This document shows positions 20,268 to 31,747 of a stretch of 64,000 nt of DNA, one piece after another (within the stretch, counting starts at the first letter, position 1; each line of letters opens with the position of its first letter). A model generated the notes under the pieces. It made no database searches, was not told the DNA's origin, and saw only the letters and a list, made by a program, of their open reading frames with translations. Source of the stretch: Polytrichum commune (taxonomy: Eukaryota > Streptophyta > Polytrichopsida > Polytrichales > Polytrichaceae). Location: positions 18,538,001-18,602,000 of the forward strand of contig OX485806.1 in the NCBI GenBank assembly GCA_950295325.1. The letters run 5' to 3'. The position numbers and the translations under genes are program-made.

Positions 20268-22335
20268 TAGCGTATGAATTTTTTATACAAAATGGTAGTT
20301 GTAAAAAATTACATTTTCCATCTCTCCAATGGTAGCACAATCTTCTTTGTGAAGGCAAGCCTTTTGTGTGTTGTGACCCCTTATTCAAAATCACTACAAA
20401 CCAAAACACATTCTAAACTAAATAATAGTGTCATGTATGTATACCATATCGTTACTCAATGTTCAACTCTTGTTATGTGGGCCTTCAAAATATAACAGGT
20501 GGATCCTTGAAAAGTTATGCAAGAAGACTCAGATTCAAATAAAGCTCCCAACATCCCACTATTATATTTTGAGGACTCGCGTCGTTCAATAATGTTGTGA
20601 TGATTATTTTACCCTTTTTGATGCATTCTACCACTATAAATTAACCTTATTATATTGGGTCTAAAAATTGGACATTCCGGACTAGTGTCCGGGGAGATTT
20701 TTGGGTCTAATCAGTCAAAGTCTTAGTGGTTTTCAAGTCCAACCGGTTACATATAGTTATCTTTTAGTTTTTCCCCACTAATTTGAGGTATATTTCATAG
20801 ATTCATACAAATCGATTGGTAGTTTTTCCGACACCTTGAATTTGCTCCTGTTATTTCTCAACCTCAACTACTTCATTTGTAACCAGTGGTCGGTCTCCTT
20901 GTTCATTTTTATGGACTCACTTTTAGTAGGTGTATGGGAGTCATTACAACTCTTTCTAAGTTGTAATTTAAACATTCCAAATTAAAACTCAATGTAGACC
21001 TCTTATATGAAATAAGTATAACTCAATAGGACCATGAAACTAATATGTGATGACCATAGCTTGTGGAAAGCGTTGAAGGCTACGACAAAGGTGATTGATG
21101 TATCTCATTTGACAAAGTATCTTGAATGTTAGGAGGTTCATATGTGGGTGGCTTCACTGGTAGAGTACTATGTGAAAAAGAATTGCACTCATTTTCCCAT
21201 TGCGGTTCTTTTGACCAGCCTGTTGTGGAGTCATTGAACGACTGCAGACTTGTTTTTTTTTGTTTACCAAATGAAATTCTAATAATTTGGGTACTTGTAA
21301 TATACCGTTGGAAAGGTCTTGAAAATACCTTTCCAACGGTATATTATACGCCCAAAAATGTTCAAAATATCAGTCACAAAACAAAAAAGAAAAAAATTGT
21401 AGTCATGTAGCGACTGTTGATCAGGGTGGTCAAAAGGGCCGGGGGGAACCGGCTACAACACTCGCACCTTGGTTGATGAAAGCCTCGCGGATGACTTTCA
21501 AATTCTCATCCTACATCATGGAGAAGAAGGCCTTTCAAAAAAGTGCACGAGTTGGCATTGGAAAAAATAGCACCTACAAAAGTTGAAATCAAACCTTTCT
21601 TTATATTATCGACAAGCCATGCATGAATGTACACCTAAGGTTGTCCATCTCAATTTAGATAAAGGCAAAGCATGAGTATAAATGGTTTACTTCAATTTAA
21701 GAACAATTGTAGAAAACCAATGGTTTGAGAGCTATTCAGTTATGACAAATCAAAACGATATCCTCAACTTTATTGTGTATCTCTCCATTTTTGGATATGA
21801 AATGGCCAATGAAATATAACACAAATATATAGCCCTATCTATACACCTATCTCTATTAGGGTTTAGGATGCCATCAAGCATATATAAGAGGTTAGCATTC
21901 ATTCTTGTACTTGTCAACTTCAACTTTCTCACAAGGTATGAGTGCATTATTTTGTGTTTTCTATTGTTTTTTGTTTTAGGGTTTAGGATGAAGATCTTAT
22001 ATTTTGTTTGAATTTCATGCTTTTTCAATATTATTACATTTCATATAATATGATTGCATTATTTTATTCATATAACATTATTACTATTCAATATGATTAC
22101 ATGATCTGTTAGGTTTTCAGAATATTATGTCAGGTATAGCAGTTAGACTCAGCTCTTCAAGCTTGATTTTGTCAGGTTTAAGGTGTTTTACGTCACGTAT
22201 AGTATAATCTACCAGATATGTTGCATGGAGATAGAATTCAAAAAGCAAGCGCTTCAACCTATGAAATCATACACATGTTCTCTTAAATATTAGATATTGA
22301 TCATGCATATTATGTTTGTTGTTAGGTTTGCAGCA
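20268..22335. other. Spacer with a perfect hairpin and fragments of other repeats
   Basis: 20650-20910 resembles 54005-54220. A perfect 19-bp stem with a 9-base loop lies at 21299-21345. About 80 bp at 21160-21235 is found inverted at 37620-37700, and TGGTCAAAAG-type ends at 21205-21230 and 21425-21445 face each other, suggesting an old foldback element. No gene is supported. Confidence 0.45.
21299..21345. repeat. Perfect 19-bp hairpin
   Basis: The arms at 21299-21317 and 21327-21345 are exact complements (core ACCGTTGGAAAGGT) around a 9-base loop. No T-run typical of a terminator follows and none would be expected in a plant. It may be the centre of a foldback element. Confidence 0.8.
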
Positions 22336-23235
22336 ATGGGAAGGAAATAAACCAATTTGCATGTTCAAAATCCAACATCAACATCTATAAGATATGGAGA
22401 TCTTCAGTGGGCCAACAAAACTAGGCAAGGTTTTGCCCATTCTACTTCCGTACTCTTTGCTTTTATTTTGTGGGAACGTGTTTCGGATTTCATCGAAGGG
22501 CAATATTTGGGAGAGCACGGAAGAGTACAATGGAACATTGAGAGGACAATTGTGGGTGAAACTAATATTCGACGTCCTCAAATTGATTCATTCATATCAC
22601 ATACGTATTATGAATGTGCATATGGGCCAGAAGATCATAGACATGATCTAATACACAAAAGATCTACAAAAATGGGTTGTCTTGCTCGTTTCTCTATAAA
22701 ACAACTATACAAATTTTCCCATATCGCAAAGGTTGCCTATTATGTTGTTGAACATAAAAGGCTAGATGGATCAATAGCTCACGGTCTCCAAGATCCATCC
22801 TCAAACTCTAGAAAATTTCAATACGAACATCGGATTAGTAAAGCTCTTATTAGTTGGGTTAAAGACCAATTACACAAAGGTCACACTCCAAAATATATTT
22901 ATGAGGTGCACAAGAAAATTTGGATAGACCGAGTTAAACACAAATTGCAAACATCAAAAGACGATTTTCTTTCTTTATGGGATATTAGATATTATGAGGG
23001 ACGACAAATGATGGGTGTTTGGTACCGAAATAAAAACGATGCCTTAAATGTTCATATGTGGACACTTGAAAATCAAGACTCCGTATTTTTCTCTCAAGAT
23101 AGAGATGATGTCGTAGGATATCCTCTCATTTTAGGCATTCAAATGCAATGGCAATTCCAGGCGATGTTGAGATGGGCTAATACCGGACCAATTTCGATGG
23201 ATGCCACATTTGAGTGCTCAAATAAGTCCCCCTAA
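22336..23235 (+). pseudogene. N-terminal part of a Mutator-like (MULE) transposase
   Basis: An ATG at 22336 directly follows an acceptor-like GGTTTGCAG and is in frame with the 292-residue open stretch, but a TAA at codon 5 interrupts it (one C-to-T change from CAA). The protein has a FAR1/WRKY-GCM1-like zinc-binding region (Cys residues in YYECAYG and KMGCLARFS, later His residues in EHKRLDG), then the pre-catalytic helix region, and stops immediately after ISMDATF, where the first catalytic Asp of the DDE domain is expected. The rest of the catalytic domain and the SWIM finger are missing. Assignment rests on remembered family layout. It is a dead fragment. Confidence 0.65.
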
Positions 23236-24183
23236 TCAACTTGAATGTCGAGCTCTTAATGGTTAGCATATTTGAACATGGACTCCAAACTTTCATGTAC
23301 ATGTTCAGTTTTAATTTCCAGATCTACACCTAACCGCACACTACTCCAACATAGGTGTCCAATTATTGTTGTGTTCTTCTTAGGCACGTTCACCTTATAA
23401 TGTTGAGCTCATGAAATGACTTGGTGAAGTCATTATGGAAATGATGTGACCTTCATGCTTAATAGATAGTTGTAGTTTCCTAATATTGAATATAGAATCT
23501 ATCACCTTGGAAAATTGTTGAATCAACTACTGGGTTTAGATTCGACCAAATAGTCTTATCATGGTGGATGAAATACTAACATGAAAAGTGTTCATTTGGG
23601 TCGCGATGATTGTCTAGTTGCATTGGAAATAACATGTGTTCAACATTGGATCTTCCCCTTGGACTTCCTTGACTTTTCCGACGAACACCTTACATAAAAT
23701 AAATGGTCATCTCACATCAAATGTGTAATAAGATCAAATACTCACTCACATTAATTTCTTACTTATACAATTCATAACATTATTCAAATCCATAACCCAT
23801 GTTATGCGGGACTTGTTTGTTTGAGCAAGTATCGTGTTACAATTGAGCTTTCAAGTTGAAAGCTTCAACAATGTTGACTCGATGCCATGATGGATCGAAT
23901 GTGAAATGACTATGACAAGTTCTTTACAAACCATTTGTTCATAACCACACACAACATCATTTGTTTCAAGGCGATACATACATTTAGAGTATTTTGGTTA
24001 CTTTCTAGTTGAAATTAGGCAATATTATAACCGATATTTTGAGTTAGGAATCAAGAGTCATGACTAAGTTGTTCAAAACATATGAGCTCTATAATATTCT
24101 TGCTAGCGCTAGTAGAAGAGGCGGACCACAATGTGATATTTGTCACGTACCACTACATCAAAATTAGTTTATTATTATATCTA
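23236..24183. other. AT-rich spacer between the two transposon-like genes
   Basis: No coding sequence or clear element ends were identified. Confidence 0.4.
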
Positions 24184-26453
24184 TTAAACTTCATTGTCAT
24201 CGCTATATATTTCTTCCATTAATTTTGGATTCCGTGCCGCGTAGCTAGCACACACTTCCGCAATACGTTGGGTGCGTTGCGGTGCCGTTGTGTCATATCG
24301 GATTCGGTGTGCTTCTACAATAGATTTGACATACTCTTCACGTCCCACTTCCAATCTATGATACAACATACACATAGCATAAGATACAACATATAAATAA
24401 ATAAATGCAAAAAAATTGATTGAAATTATAAAACTTCAAATATAAATACTTACAATCTTGTGTGCTTTATTTTCTTGTTCCAATGAAGAAGCTCCATTAC
24501 AAAATGTTCGCGGGATGGTTCACGTTGTCGTGATGTGGGCCGACTACTAGTTAGAACTTAGGCATTTTATATGTTATTAATATTTTTAAATTGATATTTA
24601 TATGATGATGTAAGTTAGTTGTTTAAATTGAAAACCGGTCTTAAGTTCAAGACCGGGTGACTCGGTAGATCGATGTGGTAGGTAGAATTTGGGAAAGATA
24701 ATATTTACCGGCGGACCGTTACCTAACTACCTAGGGGTTTTAGAAGGCCTAGCCTTTTAGTTTCCTATTTGTTAGCGGGATAAGGTCTCTAGAAGCCTTA
24801 AACCCGAACCTTCCTATTAACTTGCCGGATTAGCCTTTAATCCAAAACTATCATATTTCTAGCGGGATAAGGGTTCTAAAAACCTTTAACCCAAACCTTT
24901 CCTATTTCTAGCAAGATAAGGATTCTAGAAACATTTTACCCAAAAGGTCTCCTATTAGTTAGCCACTTGGGGTTCTAGAAATCCTTACCCCAATGGTTTT
25001 CTATTGGCCGAAGGAGGCAAGGTAGAAGAGTATTTAAGGGTTGTTAGAAGTGTATTAAGGGGAGAACGTTAGCATTTGGAGTTAGTATTTGTATAGAGTT
25101 GAAGGAACTTTGAGCATTTTGAGAAGAAGAAGTGTTTAGGAAGCTCATATATATACAAGAGGGTAAGGGGGTGAGAGTTTTAGAATGACTAGGTTGCACT
25201 AAGTGCACTATTTGTATTGTTTCATTCATTATTAAGTGACCAGAACTTTGGAATGAAAGATTTGTGAATTGTGGATGATTAGAATATTCGATTGTTATGA
25301 AAATTTGAGAGGATGTTTTTTATGAGATATAAAAGTAGAGGTAAAAATTTGGAAGCTTCAGTCTTTGGGAAGAAGTTATAAAAAGTTGAAGTGAAGGGTG
25401 TCTAGGAACAAAAGCAACTAGGATAACAAAGTTTGAAAATATGGATCTTTTTTATTATTATAGCTATGGCTACAAAAATTGGACACTACCTTTTGATCTT
25501 ATCTATCTATTGTGGGTCAAAATTTGAGATTGATTGGACTTAATAGTTAGAAGTTATTAGAGTTTTAGTGACCGGATGTTATACCACAACATTCATGCTA
25601 GGAAGTTAGAGTTAGAAAAACATGCATAACTTTTTAGTATGAGCTCCGTTTGCGCTGAAATTTGGTGTGGATACTTTTAGTAAGGTACTTAATAAGTTTG
25701 CCAAGTTTCACTTGAAGAGAGTGCGTTAGGTGAGAGCTATACTATTCTGAAGTTTAGTAGGACAATATTGAGAGGGATTTATAACAAGGTTGTAGGAGAA
25801 GGGAAAAATACTATAAATTTGTAAACACTACCATAAAAAAGAGGAGTCCCGTGCTTACCGGATAGTGCACATTTTTCTTGACAACGTTCTTCCCACGTAG
25901 ATCCAACACCCGCAATACCTTTTGTGGATGTCAGATACTCGGCAAAGTCGGTATCAATAATGAGTTTGTTGAACCGGGATGGAGAAATGTGATCTCCCCA
26001 TTCTAAAATTGCCAAGAACTTCTCTACCAATGGATCCAATACACAAGCAAGCATTGGTTTCTGTTTGTCAAAGTGAGGAGCATCCATTGATGACAATATC
26101 TCCCACGCTTTGGTTGCCTATTTCAACCATTTTTTGTCTTGTTGTTTGAATTTTTTCTGTTTTCGCGCCATCTCATCGCTCAAAACAAGGGCATTGAACT
26201 TCCGGTAATTTTGAATGCGAGGTTTGAAAATAGCACCTTTAGGACGTCCAGTGGTATCCCAAGGCACATGAAGCATATATGACAACATATGCTTGCGAAA
26301 ATGGTTTTTGGCAGTATACCATTTGGATTTGCAACCATTGATTAAACACAAATATTTGTCTTCGTTTGCCGATAAAGTTCAATGCTCATTCTTTATTGCA
26401 AGTGGAAGACTGTTTGGATTCTCCACAAGATTGGCGGGCGTTGATGGAGCCAT
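24184..26453 (-). pseudogene. Three-exon C2H2 zinc-finger gene with two nonsense codons
   Basis: Exons at 26453-25859, 24556-24454 and 24355-24184 join in one frame across GT-AG introns (donors CCG/GTAAGC and GATT/GTAAGT; acceptors CCTAAG and ATCATAG), giving about 290 codons. Near the N-terminus is a C2H2 finger (C-x4-C-x9-H-x3-H, CLINGCKSKW then FRKH). Downstream are a Lys-rich helix (ARKQKKFKQQDKKWLK), a segment containing LVEKFLAILEWGD, and an acidic end. Two stops break exon 1: TGA at 26379-26381 and TAG at 26118-26120, both one C-to-T step from sense codons (CGA, CAG). I do not recognise the family; it may be a transposon accessory protein or a host gene. The first intron holds a 50-bp tandem repeat. 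Confidence 0.6.
24764..25003. repeat. Tandem repeat of about 50 bp, five degenerate units
   Basis: Units start CCTATT and share TAGCGGGATAAGG and TTCTAGAAAC. The second unit is shorter. It lies in the 1.3-kb intron of the zinc-finger pseudogene. The surrounding intron has LTR-like traits (a TATTTAAGG box near 25032), but no paired ends were found. Confidence 0.75.
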
Positions 26454-26533
26454 CTACACATAAAGAAACAAAAACATTTGTATTAGCTTGACAACACGTG
26501 ATAAAAACCAAAATGTGACGAAGGCAACAAAGA

Positions 26534-26702
26534 AACAATCTGATTTAATATGCTATACGTGACAGTTTACACCTAAAATTGACGCAAGAAAGAAGGAACA
26601 ATCTGATTGTATACGCTATACGTGACACAGTTCCTTTAAACTTGACGCAAGAAAGAGGGAACATTATGATTTCAGGTTTTATACGTGACATTAAACATGA
26701 CA
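26534..26702. repeat. 63-bp tandem repeat, about 2.7 units
   Basis: Units begin at 26534, 26597 and 26660, each opening AACA-T-TGATT and containing TATACGTGACA and GACGCAAGAAAGA. It sits just upstream of the zinc-finger pseudogene start on its strand, so it could have been promoter-proximal. Confidence 0.85.
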
Positions 26703-27652
26703 ACAACAATATGTGGAAGCCAGAAATTTTCTTATTACACAAATTGAAATGAGGGAGGCGAAGTTCAAAGAAACACACGGCCTGTGCAATATTATCAAAA
26801 ATGTGGATTCTGCTTCCATAAGTTGGAGGATATGTTCTGGAGAATCTACAATGTTTTGATAACCTGTAAAGAGAGTTGATTCAGCCTTGATCTTTGACAC
26901 ATTCATTTTGACCTTGCATAGTTTTTCATGAATAAGAGATACCCTCTAACTCCATCTCATTCTGAATCCATGTTTGCAAACTACAGCTCTAAATAGTAGT
27001 TTTCAGCTCAGGATAACTAACATGGAAGGGGCTGCCAGAAATTTCAAGAGCAAGTGGAAGGACCTCAATTCAGATCACAAACCAGGCACCAAGTATTTAC
27101 AACCCCTCCAAAATGCAGCCTACATGCTTTGATCCTAGTACGATCAGCCTACACCGTGTATAAGCTAGTACACACAACACCCTTGGCTTAAAATTGCTTA
27201 TGTCCATCCAACCAGGTCTATTGCTGTTGAGATCTGATTTTTTTTGCCATGTTCCTTGGTCACAAAAGTCACTCAAAGATCTTTGGTATCACCTGCATAT
27301 TTGGGACTTTCAAAACTTGGTATATCAACATTTGATGTACATGATACCCACTTGCAGAAGAGTGGCACTATGGTTCCAAACAATGTTTCAATTTGGCCCC
27401 TTTCTCATATTGAAGCATGCAAGGATTGAGCACTTGAATAAATTGCACACTCCACATACCATGGGAAGTAATGCAGATTGAAGAAAGTCATGCACAAAAT
27501 CATCCTGCGAAACTTGGGGTAGTTTAGTTGATGCTGCTGGGGATTTCGCAAGTCTCCTTGCTCTGACACCATGTAAGAAATGCACTCAACATGCAAAGGA
27601 GGCACATTAAAAAACGATCCTCCCTCTGATCATCACAAATCACTTTCCACTC
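26703..27652. other. Spacer, probably including the 3-prime untranslated region of the RS-domain gene
   Basis: On the minus strand this follows the RS-domain stop codon. A TGGTGTCAGAGC string at 27560-27571 (minus strand) resembles an initiator-tRNA primer binding site but has no paired LTR. No other gene is supported. Confidence 0.35.
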
Positions 27653-27891
27653 TTAACTCCTCACACGGCTCCGTGAGCGTGGTGATCGAGGGTAAGACCT
27701 AATGGGGCTCCTGCTCCTGCTTCTGTATCGGTATCGGACTGGAGACAGACTTCGGCTATGGCTTCTACTACGACCCCTTCTGCTGCGTTGGGCTATTCGG
27801 CGGGTCTCTGCAAGCTTCTCCTGCCGCTCTCTCTCTTGCTCTCTCCTCTTTCCAGCCTCTGAAACCGTATCCTTCCCCCCTGTCGTGTAAA
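27653..27891 (-). CDS. Terminal exon of an RS-domain (SR-type) protein
   Basis: On the minus strand an acceptor (CGATCTTAG) precedes an open stretch to a TAA at 27653-27655, entered in phase 1. It encodes a charged region (KRREQERERQEKLAETRR) then a classic Arg/Ser domain (RSRRGRSRSHSRSLSPVRYR and RSRSRSPIRSYPRSPRSR). RS domains mediate protein-protein contacts in spliceosome assembly and nuclear speckles. The RNA-binding or other upstream domains are not in this window; the DNA immediately 5-prime of the exon is intron-like and then the retrotransposon, in the same orientation. Either the retroelement lies in a long intron or this exon is an orphan. I cannot say which SR-type gene it is. Confidence 0.55.
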
Positions 27892-28312
27892 CTAAGATCG
27901 TTAAACACAACAGATCGAGTGTCGTCGTCAACATCAATTAGCAAAATAAAATAGCAAACTAAAATGCTAAACAACCACCTCTTCAAGTGCCCCCACTAGC
28001 AGATAAGGAGCCCCTCCAATCGGCTAGGAACACACACACTCATCGGTAGAGTTGTTGAACATGATGAAGTTGTTGCTACATCTATACATATTCAATTGGG
28101 TAGTGGTAATCTAAGGAATTAAACTCATGATTGAGAAAGTAATCCAAGAACTATAGGCTGGGTGCAATTTGAGCCCCATCCTTAATCGCCTTCAACCATT
28201 TAATGTTGAATTCTTGGATAACTCTTTCAATGTGGTCTTAATTCCATAAAATTTCCAACCAACTAAATAACAATTTCACCACTAAAACATGAGGTAAACA
28301 TCCACAAAATTC
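27892..28312. other. Sequence between the RS exon and the retrotransposon pol stop
   Basis: Expected to contain the retrotransposon 3-prime untranslated region and, if intact, the 3-prime LTR. I could not find a copy of any part of it at 35555-37500, so an LTR is not demonstrated. It may be intron of the RS gene. Confidence 0.35.
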
Positions 28313-31300
28313 TCAATCATGACCATTAACGGCCACGGAATGAGAGGCTTTCCGACAACGAGGACAAACCCAATTGCCAGAAGAAAGAGTAAAAATGGGA
28401 GGTGTCAAACATGCCATGTGCCATCCACGTTGACATTGGTCGCACAATAACATTGTTGCAGCTCCTTTCTTCTCTCCACAAACATAACAAGGCAGACCCT
28501 GTGGTACAACCGCCAACTTGGGATGCACAGAGCCGTCGATGGGAAGGTGACATGGAGCACAATTCTTTGAATGCTCACGACATTCCCGTCCATCCTTCCC
28601 TTCAAGCAATAATATACCACTTGACAAGACATCTTTTACCCGCAAAATCGTGCGCCCAGCCTTGACATCCAATGTCGTAGGCGCCTCCCGTTGCAAGTAA
28701 ACATAATCCCCCTTGGAAAATCTACGAACCTGAGGTCGATAAGCTCCACTTCGGATCCGGGCATACCGTAATGTATCACGATGTTGAGCAATATTTAAGT
28801 TCTCCATAGCCATAGGCATGGCCTTTTGGAAGAACGCTGCTCGGTCATGAAGACATTGAGCCCAAACATCTGGATCATCCAAGTTTACCACGGGAGCCAA
28901 TTTCTCTCGCACTGAGCTAGGTAAAATTGGTTCCCGCCCATACAAGAGTTGGTAAGGACTATAGGATGCCAAAGATGCTTGCCTGCTGAAACGATAACCC
29001 ATTGCTATCCATGGTAACATCAAGTCCCAATCGCGATGGTTGCCATGAAGCAATCCATACTTCCGCAAACCGCGCTTAACTGTCTGAACAACTCGTTCAG
29101 CTAAGCCATCTGCCTCAGGGTGATCTCTGGAAGTTGTCCGATGATCAATCAAAGCCTTGGTACACAAAGCCTCGAAAGATCCAAGGAATTCTCTCCCTTG
29201 ATCCGTCAACACCTCTGCAGGTGCTCCAAACCGTGCCAAAACTCGATCAAGAAATGCCATAGCCGCCAATTCTGAGGAATTTTGGGGAAGAGCCACGAGT
29301 TCAATCCACTTACTAAAATGTTCCACCATTACAAGCACATACTTGGAACCACGTGGAGTGATAGTAAGCGGTCCGGCAAAATCCAAAGACCAACGATATC
29401 CCAAGCCCATAATAGGTAAAGGCTGAAGTTGAGGTGACAAAGTATTAAAACTTGACCTGACCCGGTCACATACTTCACACCGAGAAACATAAGTGGCAAC
29501 CTGTTGATACATACCAGTCCACCAATATTGGTTGCGCAACATAGAGTGCGTCCTTCGCACTCCAAAATGTCCAAGCTCCTCGTGCACTTGCCGCACCAGA
29601 GAAGCTCTTTGATCTGGCCTTGGAACGATGCGCCTCGTTCCGTTCGGCCACACACAAAATAACAAGCTGTTTGCCCAACGAAACCTTGTTATCCGGTGAC
29701 TAACTCTATCTCGCTCCATAGAAGATAGTCCAAGAGGAAATATCCCTTGTTGAAGTTTGTGCAAGACCGCCTGGTCTTCCCACACATCACTAACAACGAG
29801 AAATTTATCAATCTCCTCATCTTGCTCTTCCACAAGGATTTCAGCAGCCAATCCCGACATCATTGTGAGATACGTGGCAGCATGCCAACCCGGCATTGCC
29901 TCACGATCACAATCTCCATGCCACCTGGCTCCAGTTAAATCCTCATCTGAAGGACTTGGATTGCGAGACAATCCGTCTGCATCCAAGTTGGCAATTCCTG
30001 CTCGGTGAACAACTTCAAAATCATATTCCTGAAGTAACAATGCCCACCTAGCAAGTTTTCCGCTGAGCTTATCTGATTCCATAAGCCATTTTAAAGGCTG
30101 ATGATCAGTCACCAAAGTAAACTTCTGCCCATACAAATAAGGTCGAAAATGTGCAATGGCCCAAACAGCCGCCAAGGCCTCGCGTTCATAAGAAGAATAA
30201 TTAGATTCAGCACTATTATTACTTCTAGATGCATAAGCCACCACATATTCCTTTCCCTCTTCATCTTTCTGTGTCAATACTGCTCCCAATCCCACTGCAT
30301 TCCAATCCGTGTGCAATTGAAAAGCTCTAGACACATCCGGGCGTCGAAGCACTGGCGCTGAACCGAGCCTCTGCTTCAATGTATCAAATGCCTGTTGTTG
30401 TTCCCGACTCCAAATCCATGGTTGGTCTTTCCCCGTGAGAATGGTAAGCGGTTTGGCAATCAAACTAAAGTTTTTGACAAACCTCCTATAATAATTTGCC
30501 AATCCTAGAAATGCACGAAGCCGTGGTACATCACTAGGTGCGGGAATTTTGTGCAAAGCATCCACCTTCGCCTGTTGCACACCAAGACCGCCAGGAACAA
30601 TCATGTGGCCTAAATAGGGCAATTGATCATGGAAAAACTTACATTTCCCATGATGTAAACGGAGTCCCCACCGTTGAAGTCGTTCAAATACCGCTTGCAA
30701 ATGTCTCACATGATCCTGTGGACTGTCACTAAAGATGATAACATCATCAATGTAACATCTAGCAAACGGCAAACCAGCCAATAATTGGTCCATCACCCGC
30801 TGAAATTCAGCTGGTGCATTCTTGAGACCAAATGGCAGAAATTTCCAATGATAAAGTTGATCCTTGCCATCTTTATCAATTCCCCAAAATGCGGTCTTCA
30901 CCCGATCACCCAACAACAAAGGTAATTGGTGATAACCAGACCTCAAATCCAAAGTGCTGAAGATTCTAGAAAATCCTAGTGCATCAAACAACTCCTCCGG
31001 CATCGGCATTGGATATCGATCCGACTTGGTCTTGCGGTTGACTGGACGATAATCACCACAAATCCGTTTTTCCGTCCAGTTGCCAAAGATATCCTTCTTT
31101 GACGGCATAACCGTGGCACAAACATACTCTCCATTGGAGAGTTCAATCAATTCCGCTGCCAATAACTCTTGACATCGAGTTTGAACACCCAACCTTTCAG
31201 AGGTACTAAGTCTGTACGGCCGTCTGAAAATAGGGTGGTCGTCCTCGAGTTAAATACGAACATGTTTACCTTTATATCCTTCAAGATCATGAAGACTAAA

Positions 31301-31747
31301 GGCAAAACAATTACGGTAAGAGCGAATAAATGCCCGTACCTTTCGTGCTTCGGCACCAGTAAGCTTTGGCCCCACTTCAATTGGCCAATCGTCAAACTCC
31401 GTGGTTTCCTTCTTCATAGAAGGATTGCCACTTGGTGCCAGCACAGCCTGTGATTGCTAGTCCGTGGAGAGGGCAACACCTTTGCCCCCATCATTTGCAC
31501 TTGAATCCAAATGCGTATCCTCTCCACTACAATCAGTTTGTGTAGCTAAATAGCTACCCACATATGAAGTATCACCAAGAAATAGAAGTGGAATCATTTT
31601 ATGGGCCTCCAACTTTCCAAACTCTTGGGCCAAAGCCGAAAAAACACGTTGGGCTCGAAGCTCTTCCGCAACATAAAGTTTCAAAGGAAATAATCCCTCG
31701 GTGTCATTGACCTAAATGTGATCATTGGATTGCGGCTCCATTGCCCC
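28313..31747 (-). pseudogene. Pol: reverse transcriptase, RNase H, integrase and PHD finger, with three nonsense codons
   Basis: In frame with gag after the TAG; an ATG at about 31739 in a GCAATGG context could restart translation. In-frame stops lie at 31712-31714 (TAG), 31457-31459 (TAG) and 31250-31252 (TAA), before the open 959-residue stretch from 31192. Counting from there: RT has FSTLDLRSGYHQL and YIDD at 147-150 (Ile for the usual Val/Leu); RNase H has TDWN (Asp296) and TDHQP (Asp363); integrase has an HHCC finger (His537, His542, Cys572, Cys575) and the catalytic triad Asp604, Asp664, Glu699. After an integrase tail with a YVYLQ stretch, a PHD finger occupies 901-947 with C4HC3 ligands 901, 904, 916, 919, His924, 927, 942, 945. 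PHD fingers commonly bind histone H3 tails, so it may guide integration, taking the place that a chromodomain has in chromoviruses (inference). Confidence 0.93.

Noticed and set aside
21126-21410. 94-codon frame
   Set aside because: It spans the perfect hairpin and repeat fragments and has no coding character.
27560-27571. Primer-binding-site-like TGGTGTCAGAGC on the minus strand
   Set aside because: No LTR pair brackets it and it falls in the likely 3-prime untranslated region of the RS exon; the resemblance to an initiator tRNA site may be chance.
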